Origin: Eremophila alpestris peregrina
Lineage: Eukaryota > Chordata > Aves > Passeriformes > Alaudidae
Assembly (NCBI GenBank): GCA_009792885.1
Contig: WMCF01000016.1
Location: 12,088,254 to 12,152,253, forward strand
Reading direction: 5' to 3'
Length of the DNA: 64,000 nucleotides
The first letter of the stretch is position 1. Every line of letters starts with the position of its first letter. Under the pieces are notes generated by a model that was not told the origin of the DNA, searched no databases, and saw only the letters and a program-made list of their open reading frames with translations. Below, piece by piece: positions 13,701-25,300 of the stretch. Both the position numbers and the translations under genes were made by a program.

Positions 13701-14094
13701 CCTTCTGGTTTTCCTTTTCATCTTGTATCTATTTGTTACCAGTGGGGCTTGTGGGTGAGACCCATGGGGGAGTGGAATTTTCTCTGTTGTTTGGACGAGA
13801 CCTTGAGTGTTTTCTCACTTCTCTAGACTTGTGCTGTGATGATGGGAAACTCAGACAATGTTCCTGTTCAGTGATTGCAGTTACTCCTGGGACTAGCTGT
13901 GGGCCAGGGATTCTGCTCATCTTTGGTTAAACCACGTGCAGTCAGAACCACAAGTATTGAATATGGAGAGCCAAGGCCATGAGGGAGATTTTGTGTGGGG
14001 GGGGTACTTGTTTTGTTTGCCAAAACACTTGTGTGAGAAGACCCAGAGAAGCTGGCTGAATAGTAGTGAAGTCTGGTACTTCAGATTAAATATT

Positions 14095-14169
14095 AAGAAA
14101 TGGAGATTTAAATGTATGTGATCAGACTCCCTATTTAACTTGCAAAGCACAGGATGAGGGGCAAGCTTA
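14095..14169 (+). repeat. imperfect direct repeat, left copy, flanking LTR remnant
   Basis: This copy resembles 14511-14586. Both begin AAGAAATG and share AGATTTAA, TGTA, TATT, AACTTGC and a GGGCA..GCTTA end. Hand alignment gives roughly 70-75 percent identity, best over the first 50 bases. The two copies bracket the LTR-like remnant in the same orientation. Confidence 0.5.
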
Positions 14170-14234
14170 GGGGAGTGTTAGTAATGGAGGAGGAAAGATT
14201 TGAACAAGAAGCTGATGGGGTGTTCCTTATTACA

Positions 14235-14490
14235 ACATTTGTCTTCTGGAGGTTCTGTACTGAAGCCCTGCTGGCCAGGAAGTGGCTGGGTATGGCCTGC
14301 TCATGAGATATAGAGACTAAATCTTGTGTTTTCCTTTGCTTCTGTGCATGGCCTTTGCTTTTGTTTTATGAAACTGCTTTTACCTTGAGCCATGAGGTTT
14401 ATTTCATCTTATTCCCCTCCTGCCCCCAGTCCTGCTGAGGAGGGGGGAGTGAGAGGGTGGTTTGGTGGAGTCCTGGCCTCCAGCCCAGGT
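14235..14490 (+). mobile_element. LTR remnant, avian ERVL-like (3' half)
   Basis: This segment is colinear with the 3' half of the longer element at 49106-49625. Shared landmarks are CATTTGTCTTC (there CATTTCTCTTC), an exact TGAAGCCCTGCTG (14261-14273 and 49425-49437), a CTTTGCTTCTGTGCATGG-type segment, AAACTGCTTTTACCTTGAG and a GGGGGAGTGAGAGG-type end. These are features I associate with LTRs of bird ERVL-type endogenous retroviruses. Only the LTR-like part is seen, with no retroviral coding sequence. The assignment is from memory of repeat families. Confidence 0.55.
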
Positions 14491-14510
14491 CAGAGCACCT
14501 CATTTGTGCT

Positions 14511-14586
14511 AAGAAATGTAGATTTAAGTGTACATGGCAAGATTCCTTATTAAACTTGCGAAGTATGATTGTAAGGGCATGCTTTA
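14511..14586 (+). repeat. imperfect direct repeat, right copy, flanking LTR remnant
   Basis: This is the partner of 14095-14169. It begins about 20 bases after the end of the LTR-like segment. At about 75 bases it is far longer than a normal target-site duplication. It could instead be a divergent local duplication or internal sequence of the same old element. Confidence 0.5.
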
Positions 14587-17500
14587 TAGAATTTGACAGG
14601 AGACCAAATTTAAAGACATAAACAAAGAGAAACAAAGGAAAGTCAGAGAAGAATTCTCCCTTTTCAAATATGTGGTTATATCAGCAAACAATGTTATGTA
14701 AAAACTCTCTCCCATCTTGTGCTCAGAATTTTTAATGCTGAAGATTCATTGTGTGTGGTCAGAATCTCTTGTGATTCCTCACAAATTAGATCTGTCTTCT
14801 CCTTCCAACTCTCAGTCCGGTCTTACTCAGGCAAAATCTAGTCAACAGATTTTCAGTGGTGCTTTTTGAATACCAGATTTAGTAATTGTAATAGACAGAT
14901 GAAGAAATGCATGAGAGAATCCATTCATTAATTTATGTTAATGAAGAAAATATCTCCAATTCCCTTTCTTTTTTTCTTTACAGAAGAAAATTAGGATTTG
15001 CATGTTTTTCTTTAACAATACTTAGTTACAAATATTTGCAAGTCTAATGCTTGTACTTGTTTCAGTAGCACAACTAAATTTAACATACAAATTGATTTAG
15101 ATGCAGTTCATAAGAAAGCTTTAAGTAGTCTGTTTCCTTATGATGGTAGAGTCTCATACTGTGAAGAATTAAAATGGAACAGCAATAGAGTATGGAATAA
15201 ATAAGGAAGCTTGATTTTAGAGACTGAGAGTATGGTTGACAGGACAATTTGCTGTTATATTTCTCCAGGTGTATTGTTCAGGAATAGCTGTAGCTTTCTA
15301 TAGTTTACAATTACTCAGGATGGTTTTTTTGCACAGCCTTCTGTATCATTTTGTATTTTCCACTGCCAAGAGACCAGACTGTGTCAGCTGATTCAGCCCT
15401 GTCAATTCTTTACTGGGGTGGGAAAGAAACAGGAGAATCAGGAGCTAAACTCCAGTGGATTGGGTTCCTGAGCATGTTCTTTGCTGTTGGTGGCAGTGTG
15501 ATGGTGCCAAGCATGAAAAGCTGTGTGCTTCTGTGGGTGGACCAGCAGTTTTACATCAGCAAGTCTCCTTGTGAATTCATCCCCCTCCACCGTTCACCAT
15601 GGGATGCTCTGAAAGTGTTCATGTGGCCCAAAGCACCCTGTGGCAGGATAGTTCTCAGCAGGGAATTGGTTTGGGTGTAGTTAGCTGGCACAGACTAGAG
15701 GAAGTTCCTTGCGTAGAACATGAATTGAAGTCTGGGAAGAGACATTAGTTAATCTTCCTTTTATAGCTTAGTTTCAGTTTATGGGGCAATTCACAGTTCC
15801 ATGGATTGCTTCTTGGAGCTGGGCTGTGGAGAAGGATTGAAAAAGTTCTGAGAGAACTATTTATATATTGTCAAGAAATTGGCATGGAAATATTTCTGGT
15901 CAACTAGTCCATTTTTAATAGAAATTATAAAAAATGTGATAGATCTTGCATGGGTTTTTTTTAAATCCTATAAAGTTCTGTGTCTGTAATGACAGCCATG
16001 TGACAGATATTCACAGCACTCCTACATTCCTCCCCCTGCAGTTCATTATACAGTTTCTTTCCACCCTCACAACATTTGTTCTTTCCTTTCCGTAGAAAGC
16101 TGCAGATACAAAAATCTGTGCCAGCAGAAGTCTAAATCTGGTCCACCATGTTCTGAGTCTTGAAGGTGTACAAAAATGGGTTCTTTTATGTCAAAGTAGC
16201 AGTAGTCTGCCACAGTTGAGGCTGTGAGTTTAAACATAATTACAGAGAAGCAGCCAGAACTACTGTCATGCTTAGTGACAAACGTGGCTCTGGGTAGAGC
16301 CTAAGGGAGAGCATGCACAGGCTGCTGGGGGCAGAAAAAGGACTGGTCTCATTTATCTTAATCAGAATTGCTGTTTGAGTTCTGATTTCTAATTATGTTT
16401 CTGTTGATCCAACCATTTTTGATTTTTAAAGCTTGCATTCTGAAGGTTTGTGTGTTAGCAGTGTGTAGGTCAAGTTAACATTTATTTGTGGGTTAAAACA
16501 TGATATTTTACAATTAGTTTTCTTTTGCTCAGCTGGATTTTTATAGACATATTGAATTTGGGATATAGAGTCTACTTGATTTTGGAAAAAACCATTAATT
16601 TCTAAATAGGTTGTAGCATGAAGTAATAAATATTGTCTGATTTAACATTAGGAGGATGTATCTTAAATCATTATTTAGATTGAGGAAAATTTTTTTGCTA
16701 TTTCTGGGGTACTGGTGGTTACTGAATATTGCTGCTGCTTAGTTTTAGCACAGTAGCATTGAGAAGGTTCTTGGTCAGGTGTGAGAAGTAGGACAGGGAA
16801 ATAATTTTGGATTCCAGAAGGTGTAGTCAGTCTTGGGGGGTCACAAGCAGTTGGCACATTAGTGGATTCAGAGTTGGAAGTTTCTACATCTAAAGGAGTT
16901 TTAAAGCTTATTATTGCTAATTAAAAAGATGATGAGATCAAGACAAGATAAGAATTGCCATTAAATATAAGCTGGGCTCTAAAAGAGTGGCCTATATGTA
17001 TATGCTCTCAACTGAGTGTGTGCCTAACAGGATGCAGATGCTAAGAGAATTAAGATCTGGACATATATCAAAGTAGTACTTATTGAATGACAGAACAGAT
17101 TCAGAGTCTCTAACTGAATTCTGCCACTGACAATACTTCTTTTCCATTTGAAATAACTGATAAAAGGCATTTCAGAAGGTTGGTTTCTTAAGGTTTTGAA
17201 TTTTCCATTTAGTTTAGGTAATTGCTAAAACCTGACAGATCTACATGTAGTTGTGTAAAACATGAAATTAGTATCAAATGAAAGGAAGTTTTGTTGTTTG
17301 GTGTCTGTGTTGCTGTTTTTGGGGTTTTTTTTTTTGGTGTGGTTTCTGTTGTTCTTGTTTTTACAATGTGGAGTTGCAGAACATCAATTACACCTGAAAG
17401 GTCTGATGGCATACATTTTAATCCCCTAATTCCTTCAGTTAAATGTCTTCTGGTACAGACTGTGAGCCCCTTCAGGAGTTCACATTTCTGAAAGCTCAGT

Positions 17501-18676
17501 ATGCTGTGTAGACAATGAGTAGGGGGAAAAAATAAGCAGGAAAACAAATTGTCAGATAAAGATATAATCTGAAATGAGCATCATGAACCCTAGCAATTTA
17601 GGCTAATTATCTGTATTCCAACCTTAACATGGGCAAAATCCATTTTGATTTTGATCTGTGTTGGGTAAGGATTGCAGGATGTACCTCTGGAACAGAGACA
17701 GATCCCTGTACTCAGATGTAGTACAAATATTTTAGGACAAGTTACAGTGTTTGGAAAAACCTGAAAGTGTGAAAGAACAGCAATGTCCAATAGGAATGTT
17801 GTAATTTACCATGGGACTGATTATTTCCAATATATTTTTCTTTGTCACATCTGTTGAGTAAAGTCTGTCTATAAGTTTGAGTACTGTGAATTTGTTGTTG
17901 CCTTTCTGTACAACCCAATAAAATTATTTTTTTCTGTTGAAGATGCTTTTTGTTGAATTCAGTTCTTTCTGTTGAATCTCCTTTGCTTGCATCTGACCTT
18001 TATTTATGTTGATTTTGCTTCATTTTTTCATTTACCATGCTGTTCAGTTTTTGGATGCCAGAAGAACAAAGGTTTGTCCACTATTTGCAGTAAATTTATT
18101 TTTTAAAATTCAGTATTGATTCTTGTGGGATGTTTGGTTTGCTTTTTAGAGATGCAGTAATCCTGTTTACTAAACTTGTTCATAGCTTCAGCTTCCAAAA
18201 TGAACAAATGAAACCAACCAGCCCCAACTCAGCCCCTCCCCAAATTTCCCTTTAATTATAGTGAGGGCTTTATTTGACTTTATAAACAGCAGTGTTGTTG
18301 AGCACCATGAAGGGCAGATTTCTTTAGTCTATGAAGGAATTTAGAAAACATGGAATACTGAGTCTTTGAGCTTTGTAGGTACACTTTGATTGTTCTAATG
18401 GATATGTCACTGCCTAGTGTTTGCATCTGTTGCTATTATTTTTATCTGTAGCTGACATTATTTTGTGTCTGTGTGTGTTGTCTTCTTTTTTCTTTCTAGA
18501 AGCACTTGAAAGATATCATTACAAATATTTTCACCTGCATTTGATATTTTATAAGGCCATTTGGTATACTGTCATTACTAATTCTACTGACTTTTTGCAA
18601 CAGCACACACAAAACTTTAATCAAATACTAATTCTGCATTCAGATCCTAAGCTAATGTTTTCTTTCTTTACTGCAG

Positions 18677-19093
18677 CATCTGCAGTTGACAATCCAGGCA
18701 CTTCAAGATGAGCTTAGAACCCAGAGAGACCTGAACCATCTCCTGCAGCAAGAGAGTGGGAACCGAGGGGCTGAGCATTTCACCATTGAGCTCACCGAGG
18801 AGAACTTCCGCAGGCTTCAGGCAGAACATGACAGACAAGCTAAAGAGCTCTTCCTGCTGCGGAAAACCCTGGAAGAAATGGAGCTTAGGATTGAAACACA
18901 AAAGCAAACGCTAAATGCCAGAGATGAGTCGATAAAAAAGCTTTTAGAGATGTTGCAAAGCAAAGGTTTGCCTTCCAAAGGAATGGAAGATGACAATGAG
19001 CGGACTCGAAGGATGGCAGAGGCTGAATCTCAGGTTAATCATTTAGAAGTCATTTTAGATCAGAAGGAGAAGGAGAACATGCATCTTAGAGAG
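18677..19093 (+). CDS. ERC2: ERC2 exon A, 139 codons (coiled-coil segment)
   Basis: The exon encodes HLQLTIQALQDELRTQ through KENMHLRE in frame from 18677. The acceptor is TTTACTGCAG after a pyrimidine tract, and the donor is GAG followed by GTAATG at 19094. The protein is rich in E, K, Q, L and R with heptad-like leucines, and matches the ELKS/CAST coiled-coil family. RTQRDLNHLLQQESGNRG and AEHFTIELTEENFRRLQAEH look like ERC2 rather than ERC1. The stretch FLLRKTLEEMELRIETQKQT and the following LNARDESIKKLLEMLQSKG are shared by the family. Later residues read GMEDDNERTRRMAEAESQVN, and in mammals I recall SLEDD and QVS here. In the full protein this is the first long coiled-coil region, which supports oligomerisation and active-zone scaffold contacts. 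Reading past the donor gives a stop at 19177. Confidence 0.96.
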
Positions 19094-21979
19094 GTAATGA
19101 ACAACTCATTTATTTGCTTCAAATATATATTTTTGTTAAAAATAGTCATAGAACTTGTTAAAGTTTTAGAAATATAATTAGAGTATTGAAGTGTTTTCTT
19201 TATGTGCTCTAATTTTTGCATGAGAAGAATAGCATATATTTGTTTTACATCCGTAATAAGTACTCAGCAGGACTGTATGATATTTGAAAGCAAGAAATAA
19301 GAAAATATGGAAGAGAAGTAGGTATGTTTGGGCTTATTGTCTCTGAAATATTCCTTTGCAGAGTTTCTTTATCCTTTCATTTTGACAAAGTGATACCTGG
19401 CAAGTGAAGACCAGGCCTGCTGAAGAGGGAAGTGGCACCTGCTGCTGCTCTAACTAAAGAGTAATGAGTGCATGCTACCTTTGTGTTGGATTTTTATGCC
19501 TCTGGTATTCAAAAAGTGTTTTAAAATCATTTGCCTCCCATATAAACAAAGGCTTCTGCTGTGTATATTTCTAATGTATTTTCATGTGGGGATAGTCCAA
19601 TATTTATAAATATGCCATAATATCACATTAAAACACTGTGCTGCTGGCTATGCTCTACTTTGAGAAAACCTAAATTTGATCCCAAGCCCACCTGCACCAG
19701 CTGCCCCCATCACTAATACATTTTTGGGGCTGGATTTGGGATGATGGGACTAATCCAATTGAGAGAAAATCTGTCCTGGTGTCAAGCCCATCTGCCCTTT
19801 TAGATGCCAGCAGTGTTCTCATGTGCCTCTGTGTCCCTAAACCAGGACACTCTGCCAGGCAAACAAGGCAGGGCCAGTCTTCCTTGCATGGACCCTGCTA
19901 AGGAGGGTGAGGATTTGCAGGGAGGTCGTGTAAAACCTACACACAGCAAGGGAAGTCAGGAGGAACACGTCTGTTCACTTGAAAACTGCAGCAGTGTGGT
20001 CACTAAAAACACCAATTTGCTTGGCAGATCAAAGTGCAGAATTAAATTAGTGCAAGAGTTTAAGAAATAGTGCTCGAGATTAAGAACATCTCTTCACATC
20101 TAGAGACTGTTGTCAAAATACTTTGCTATGGACCAATTATTTTAAACTTAGTTTATGTTCTTCTCTAACCTAGAGTATGTATTGAGGACTCAGTTTCTGC
20201 TGTGCATTTGAAGCTTAGAAAGTGGAAGATTTTGTGATACATTTCAGTAAAGTTTTCTTGTGAAGGTGTGGATCCTGAATCTTCTCACAGGCAGAACTTT
20301 AATTAAAACTGATGTAATGCAGTAGTGGGTCCTGAAAGGAGTTGCCTAAGGAGCTAATGATACTGAATTTGTGATGAGGGAGGGTTGTGGAGTAAGTTCT
20401 GTAACCTAGAAGACAAATTTCTGGATTTAGGTCTGCATACACTCTCTTTTCAAGGATGGGTGATCGTGTGATTGTATTTCATCTTTGTATCAGTGTCAAT
20501 TAAGCTTGTGAACCCTAATTTGGCTAAATATGGGACATGAGGAAATTTGAAGAAAGTTTCTAATGAGAATGGTTATCAAGGACAGCTCAACTAAATTGAG
20601 CTTGAAAAATAGATAAAATGTAAGCTTCCAAGTCAAGTCCAATTGGCATCCAATTTATTGGTTAGTCCAAGGCATGGTGAAAGGAGATATTATTGCTGCC
20701 TATGGACTGTGCATGTTTCTTCTGTATTTATACTGAATTAATTCAGTCAGGGGCAGGGAAAGAGTTGTTAATCCCTCAGTTAATATGAGAATATAGAGGT
20801 TGTCTTCTATCTGGAGTGCTGCAAGTATAGAATGGATTTAACTGATTATGACATGCTGATATATATTGGTAAGTGGTCAAGGTTTAAAATTTTACTGGAT
20901 TTGTAGCCTGGAATCTGTCCCTGCAGGAACTGTCTAGTGTTTTGGAGATTTTGGCTCACAATTTCCTTGTTTGTCTAAGAATTCAAGGCTTTGGGTCCAG
21001 TCTCTCTCTCCAGCTCTCTTTCTGTTGCACATAATATTTAAAAGTTTTATTTTTGTTTATTTTTTAAAGTTTCTTCATATTTGAAGTGTGTTGTGTACTT
21101 GAAAGTATGATGTGTGGGCTGTAGGAACTCTTTAGAAACAAAATATTTTACTTAGGTGCCTGTTTGTTTATCCAGGACTCTGGATTTTATTGTTCTGATG
21201 GACTCTTGGAAAATGTACTGAGGTTCAAATGTTTTTTTTCTTTTGCTTTTTTGTTATGGAAAGTTGTCTGCATGCTTTGAAGTAACATCAGACATTATGT
21301 ATAGCTTAAAAGTATTACGTATTTGTTGAAAGTCCAAATAGATCAACCTTTGATCTTTAAGTGTAACTTGGTAAATCCTTGTTCTGCAGTGCTTATTTGA
21401 ATTTCTGTCTCTGCTTTTAGTCTTCATCCTGCATGATACAGGTTCTCAATATGATAAAGCAGAGCTGGGTTGAATCTTCTGCAGCAGCCTGCCCAGTGGA
21501 TTGACTTCCCCACCCCCCCATAACTAGTGTTTGTAGGTTTTCATACTAACTGTGTAAATCACCTGGCAGAATTACTGAACCTTTTCCTCCTGAGAATGCT
21601 TTAAAAGTGAGCCAGAACTTGGATACATTTTTAATTAATTTAATTCATGAATTATTTAGTATTCACTCAAATTGTGTTAATTTTTCTCTACCTTTAACAA
21701 AATATTTGTCATTTTAGAACATCATCTAAAATATTCTGCTGTCTTTATTCTTACAGGCTGGAGTCTAGCTCAAGTGTTGAGTGTATTTCTGAGAAACTAG
21801 TATTGGGTCATGGGTAATGTTCTGTTTGATCAAATCCTAGATCGATGTTTCTTCTCTTTAATGAGTTTTGCTATTTTATTTCTGCTGCTGTACTTGAAAC
21901 TGCTCCAGAAGAGGTTCAGGAAAAGAAAGAGTTGTTAAACAGTTATGTAAAGGGTTGTTAAACACTGCAATGGACAATG

Positions 21980-22138
21980 TGGGAAGTGATGGGGTCACCA
22001 TCCCTGAAAGTGTTCAAGAAATGACTGGGTGTGGCACTCAGTGCCATGGTCTGATTGACAAGGTGGAGATTTTCAATGACTTTGGATTTGATGATTTGGG
22101 ATGTCTTTTCCAACCTGAATGATCTGGTGATTCTTTGA
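21980..22138 (+). mobile_element. CR1 LINE 3' fragment
   Basis: The sequence follows the well-known CR1 3' pattern. GGGGTCACCATCCCTGAAAG is followed by TGTTCAAGAAATGACTGGG, GTGGCACTCAGTGCCATGGT, TTTGATGATTTGGGATGTCT and TTTCCAACCTGAATGATCTG. It is a diverged, 5'-truncated copy in sense orientation with the host gene. CR1 is the main LINE family of birds and is also found in other reptiles. Confidence 0.85.
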
Positions 22139-22339
22139 AACAAGGATGATAAAATTCTGTGAAGTATCATATGAAATTATGCAACAAATAGAGTTTGTGT
22201 GTGTCAGTTTACCTTTACAGTGATAGATTGTGCTGTAGTTCCCAGCAGAAAGAGCGCTGTCTGTGGGAAAAAGTTAACATGGTGCAAATGAAGTTGAGCA
22301 TGGAAAAAAATTAACTGAAGACCTCTGATTTTATGCAGC

Positions 22340-22361
22340 CTCAACACTACGTAGTGTTGAG
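22340..22361. repeat. perfect 22-bp palindrome
   Basis: The half-site CTCAACACTAC is followed immediately by its exact reverse complement GTAGTGTTGAG, with no spacer. The symmetry ends at 22339/22362. It lies about 200 bases after the CR1 fragment and has no recognised family. It could form a hairpin or be a dyad protein-binding site. A role is not shown. Confidence 0.8.
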
Positions 22362-25300
22362 ATGGACTTTTCATGAGCCCTTTGCTGTTGGTGTTTAATT
22401 TAAAATTACTTTGGATCTGAGTTTTTCAGTTCATGAAATCTAATTGTATACCAGCCTAGCTGGAGAAAGGTCAAGGTTTTATGTCCTTTGCTGAGCTTTT
22501 GACCATGTTCTCCCCTAATGCAGCCTTAATGTTCTCTCTGTTGATGTTCATTTCTTAGTGCTTTAAAACAGTGCAGAGCTGGAGTTTCTTCTGTTCATCT
22601 TTTTGATAACTCAGCATGGTGGTGTAGAAAGCTATTAATAATGGGTGATACTTTGACCAAACCAGAGAATTAAATGACTGTGCTGGGAGAGAAACTGAAG
22701 CAAGTGCTCTTGAAACACTGGGAATTAAGGACAGCCTGTTTAACACACTCATACCTCAAATGAATTCCAGTTCTCTCTCCTTGACCTGCTCCCCCTGAGC
22801 ACTGATCCTGCAAGGAATTGAATAATAAGGGAGATGTTCTTGGTTATTCCGCAGCTGCTTTTGTCTAGCTGGTAACTTTTTCAAAGTTCACTTAACTAGG
22901 CAGAGAAAAATAACTTTTGTCTCTAAGCCTCCCCCACATTGTCAATTACTAATTTTTCTGCCCATTTCACACAAGAATAAACTTCACCAGAAATAATTAT
23001 CCAACTGCTCTGATTGGCTGGATATCCAAGAATTATGCTAAAATTTCTTGGTTTTAAGCCATTCATTGCTTCTTGCCCTTTTCCCACCCACCCCCATGAG
23101 TAGCCTCAGCACAATTCCATAATTATAGCTACCTTCAAAGATCTGGAATTTCTCCAGGCTTTAGATGGTATTTCTTAGAGAAAGTACGGGCGAGAGTTAT
23201 GGAATTGGCTGGTACTAGTGGCAGAGAAATAACTCCAGAAAATAAAACAATCTTTTTTTCTTTATTTGCTTTCATGTTTTTAGGAGATACAGACTAACTG
23301 TGATGTGTTGACTTTGTGGCCCTCAAATATTGTACTTTCCTGCAGTGTGCAATCCATGTGTCTTTAAACATTATTTCACAGAAGCAAACCTGTGATGGCA
23401 GTTTTACTCCAGCTTTGTGTTTGAGGGCCTTAGAAATGGCAAATGTGGGGCCCATTACAGAGCAGGAGAAGGAGAATAAAGCTGAAGTTGGAATCCTGCT
23501 CTTTTACAGGAATAGCAAAGAATGTCAGTGCCGGCAAGGTTCACTGAAATGTTGGGAAACAAGCTGTGCAAAAAACGGGGTTAGATTTCTTTCCCTGCAC
23601 CAAGGAATTTAAAATCTAGGCAATAAGCTTTCACAGGGATAGCTGAATTCCCAGCTTGGAGAGAGTTATAGCAAACTTTCCTTAGTTCCTGATTCACAAA
23701 GGAAGAGAGAACAAATGCAGCTCTGAGTAGCAGTGTGAGCATGTGTTTCTGCTCCAGTTTGGGAGATGTAGCCTCTTCAGAGAATGTTGAGCTCTGTTTC
23801 AGGCTTTCTGAGGATTTCTGCCCAGATTGCACTTGGTTTTCCATCACTGTCAGACTGAATCCTATGCCTTTAATTAACTAAATTCACTCAAGTATTTTTG
23901 TTAGTGTTTTTCAAAGGTAGATGAAATTGATTGTTTTTTTTTCTAAAAAAAAAAAAGGAATAGCTTTTGCTTTGATAAAGAAATTAATGTATCCTGTGGG
24001 GAACAAAGTGGTTTTTGCAAATAGACTTAAGAAAAGGGACATTCTTGGTCTGTTAGTGGTTGAAAATCTGTCTTGAAGCCATAATGTCATACTGTGGCTT
24101 TCTTCATGTTCAGAATTAAATATCACTAAATATATATTCCTGTCAGAAAACACAGGATGCCTGCCTTAAAGTTCTTAAATTGGTTATCACATGTCTCTTC
24201 TAGAATTTTAAATAAACATTTGTTTCTCTATAACTTTGGGAGAACTGTAGGTAATATGGGGATTTTATCATGTGGAAATCTAGCACAGATGTTTGGTATT
24301 ACTTTTTTTTAAACATAGTGACCACACATTATTTACCCTAAGTACCATTAAGTATTTTTTTATTATTGCTATTAAAAACTTGCCTAAGGCAAAGTCCCAC
24401 TAAGTCTCTAGTGAAGTCAAATGTTAAAATTCCAGCAAGTATTTTATTATATATACATGCACGTATATTACATGTGCCCTCTCTGTACAACATGCAATTT
24501 CACTAAAACAAATTCTGAGATCATATAGGATTTTATATACACATTTTAACTCTTATCTTGCATGTATTCCTAAAATACTGTTGCTCATGGTTTAAAGTTA
24601 CAGCTTTTTTATATTTAGTAGAAAGAAGAACAACACATCTTTATAATAATTTAAAGTGTACCTCTAAACTTTCAAGGGGTTTTTTAAAACTTTGCTCTAT
24701 CTTTGAACTCAGCTTGGTCAAATAATGAAGGCTGCTGATAGGATTTGAACTGCCATCATGAATTAGTTATTGCATGTTTTTAAAGTTATTAATGGAGCAA
24801 AGTTCCTTCTTCCACTGTGAATAGAACAGATGCCTTGCAGACTTTTGGTGTTTACTGTAAATGTCTTACACTGGAGCCAGTAGTAATTTACTAAGGAAGT
24901 GCTTTATCGACACCAAACGTTTCTTCCCTGAAGTTGGTTACACAGATTAACAACCATTCTAGACTGAGCTTTTTTTATTAGCTTCATTAGTACCTCTTTC
25001 CTTTTATTTCTCCTGCCTCAACTCAAAATATTAATCTTACTATTTACTAGAAAGACAATTGCTTTTTATCACAATATCAATAGTGATAGGTGGCTCCTTA
25101 AGAACACAGAAGGACTCTGCAGTGTTGGCAGTTGCTGGAGACATGAGAAAGCAGACAGAGCCTGATCATGCTCTAGAGAACAGTTGTTATTCTAACATAG
25201 CCCATTCACATTTTGCTATGTCCTGTGATATTCTTGCCAGGCTGCTTGGTTGCAGTAGTTTTTATAAGTCCATGAAGGATTGGAAAGCTTTGTTCATTTA

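Larger units (their letters stand above)
1..18676 (+). other. ERC2: ERC2 intron upstream of exon A (3' part)
   Basis: This stretch has no supportable exon. It is AT-rich, dense in stops in all frames and poor in CpG. It ends with a strong acceptor: a pyrimidine tract at about 18657-18672 and CAG at 18674-18676. Recognisable contents are a pyrimidine-rich tract (1060-1345), one copy of a dispersed repeat (7260-7322), a four-unit minisatellite (10161-10280), the second copy of the dispersed repeat (10308-10370), an AT-only satellite (10407-10598), a CpG-rich block (10599-10735) and an LTR-like remnant (14235-14490) with flanking imperfect repeats. The other blocks, such as 1400-7200, 7400-10100, 10800-14000 and 14600-18600, show nothing I can name. 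Open frames of 60-120 codons there look like chance. Confidence 0.85.

Noticed and set aside
15351..15680. Plus-strand open frame of 109 codons in a locally GC-richer stretch
   Set aside because: The peptide matches no family I know. No upstream promoter or splice signals frame it. It may be decayed repeat sequence, but that is unproven.
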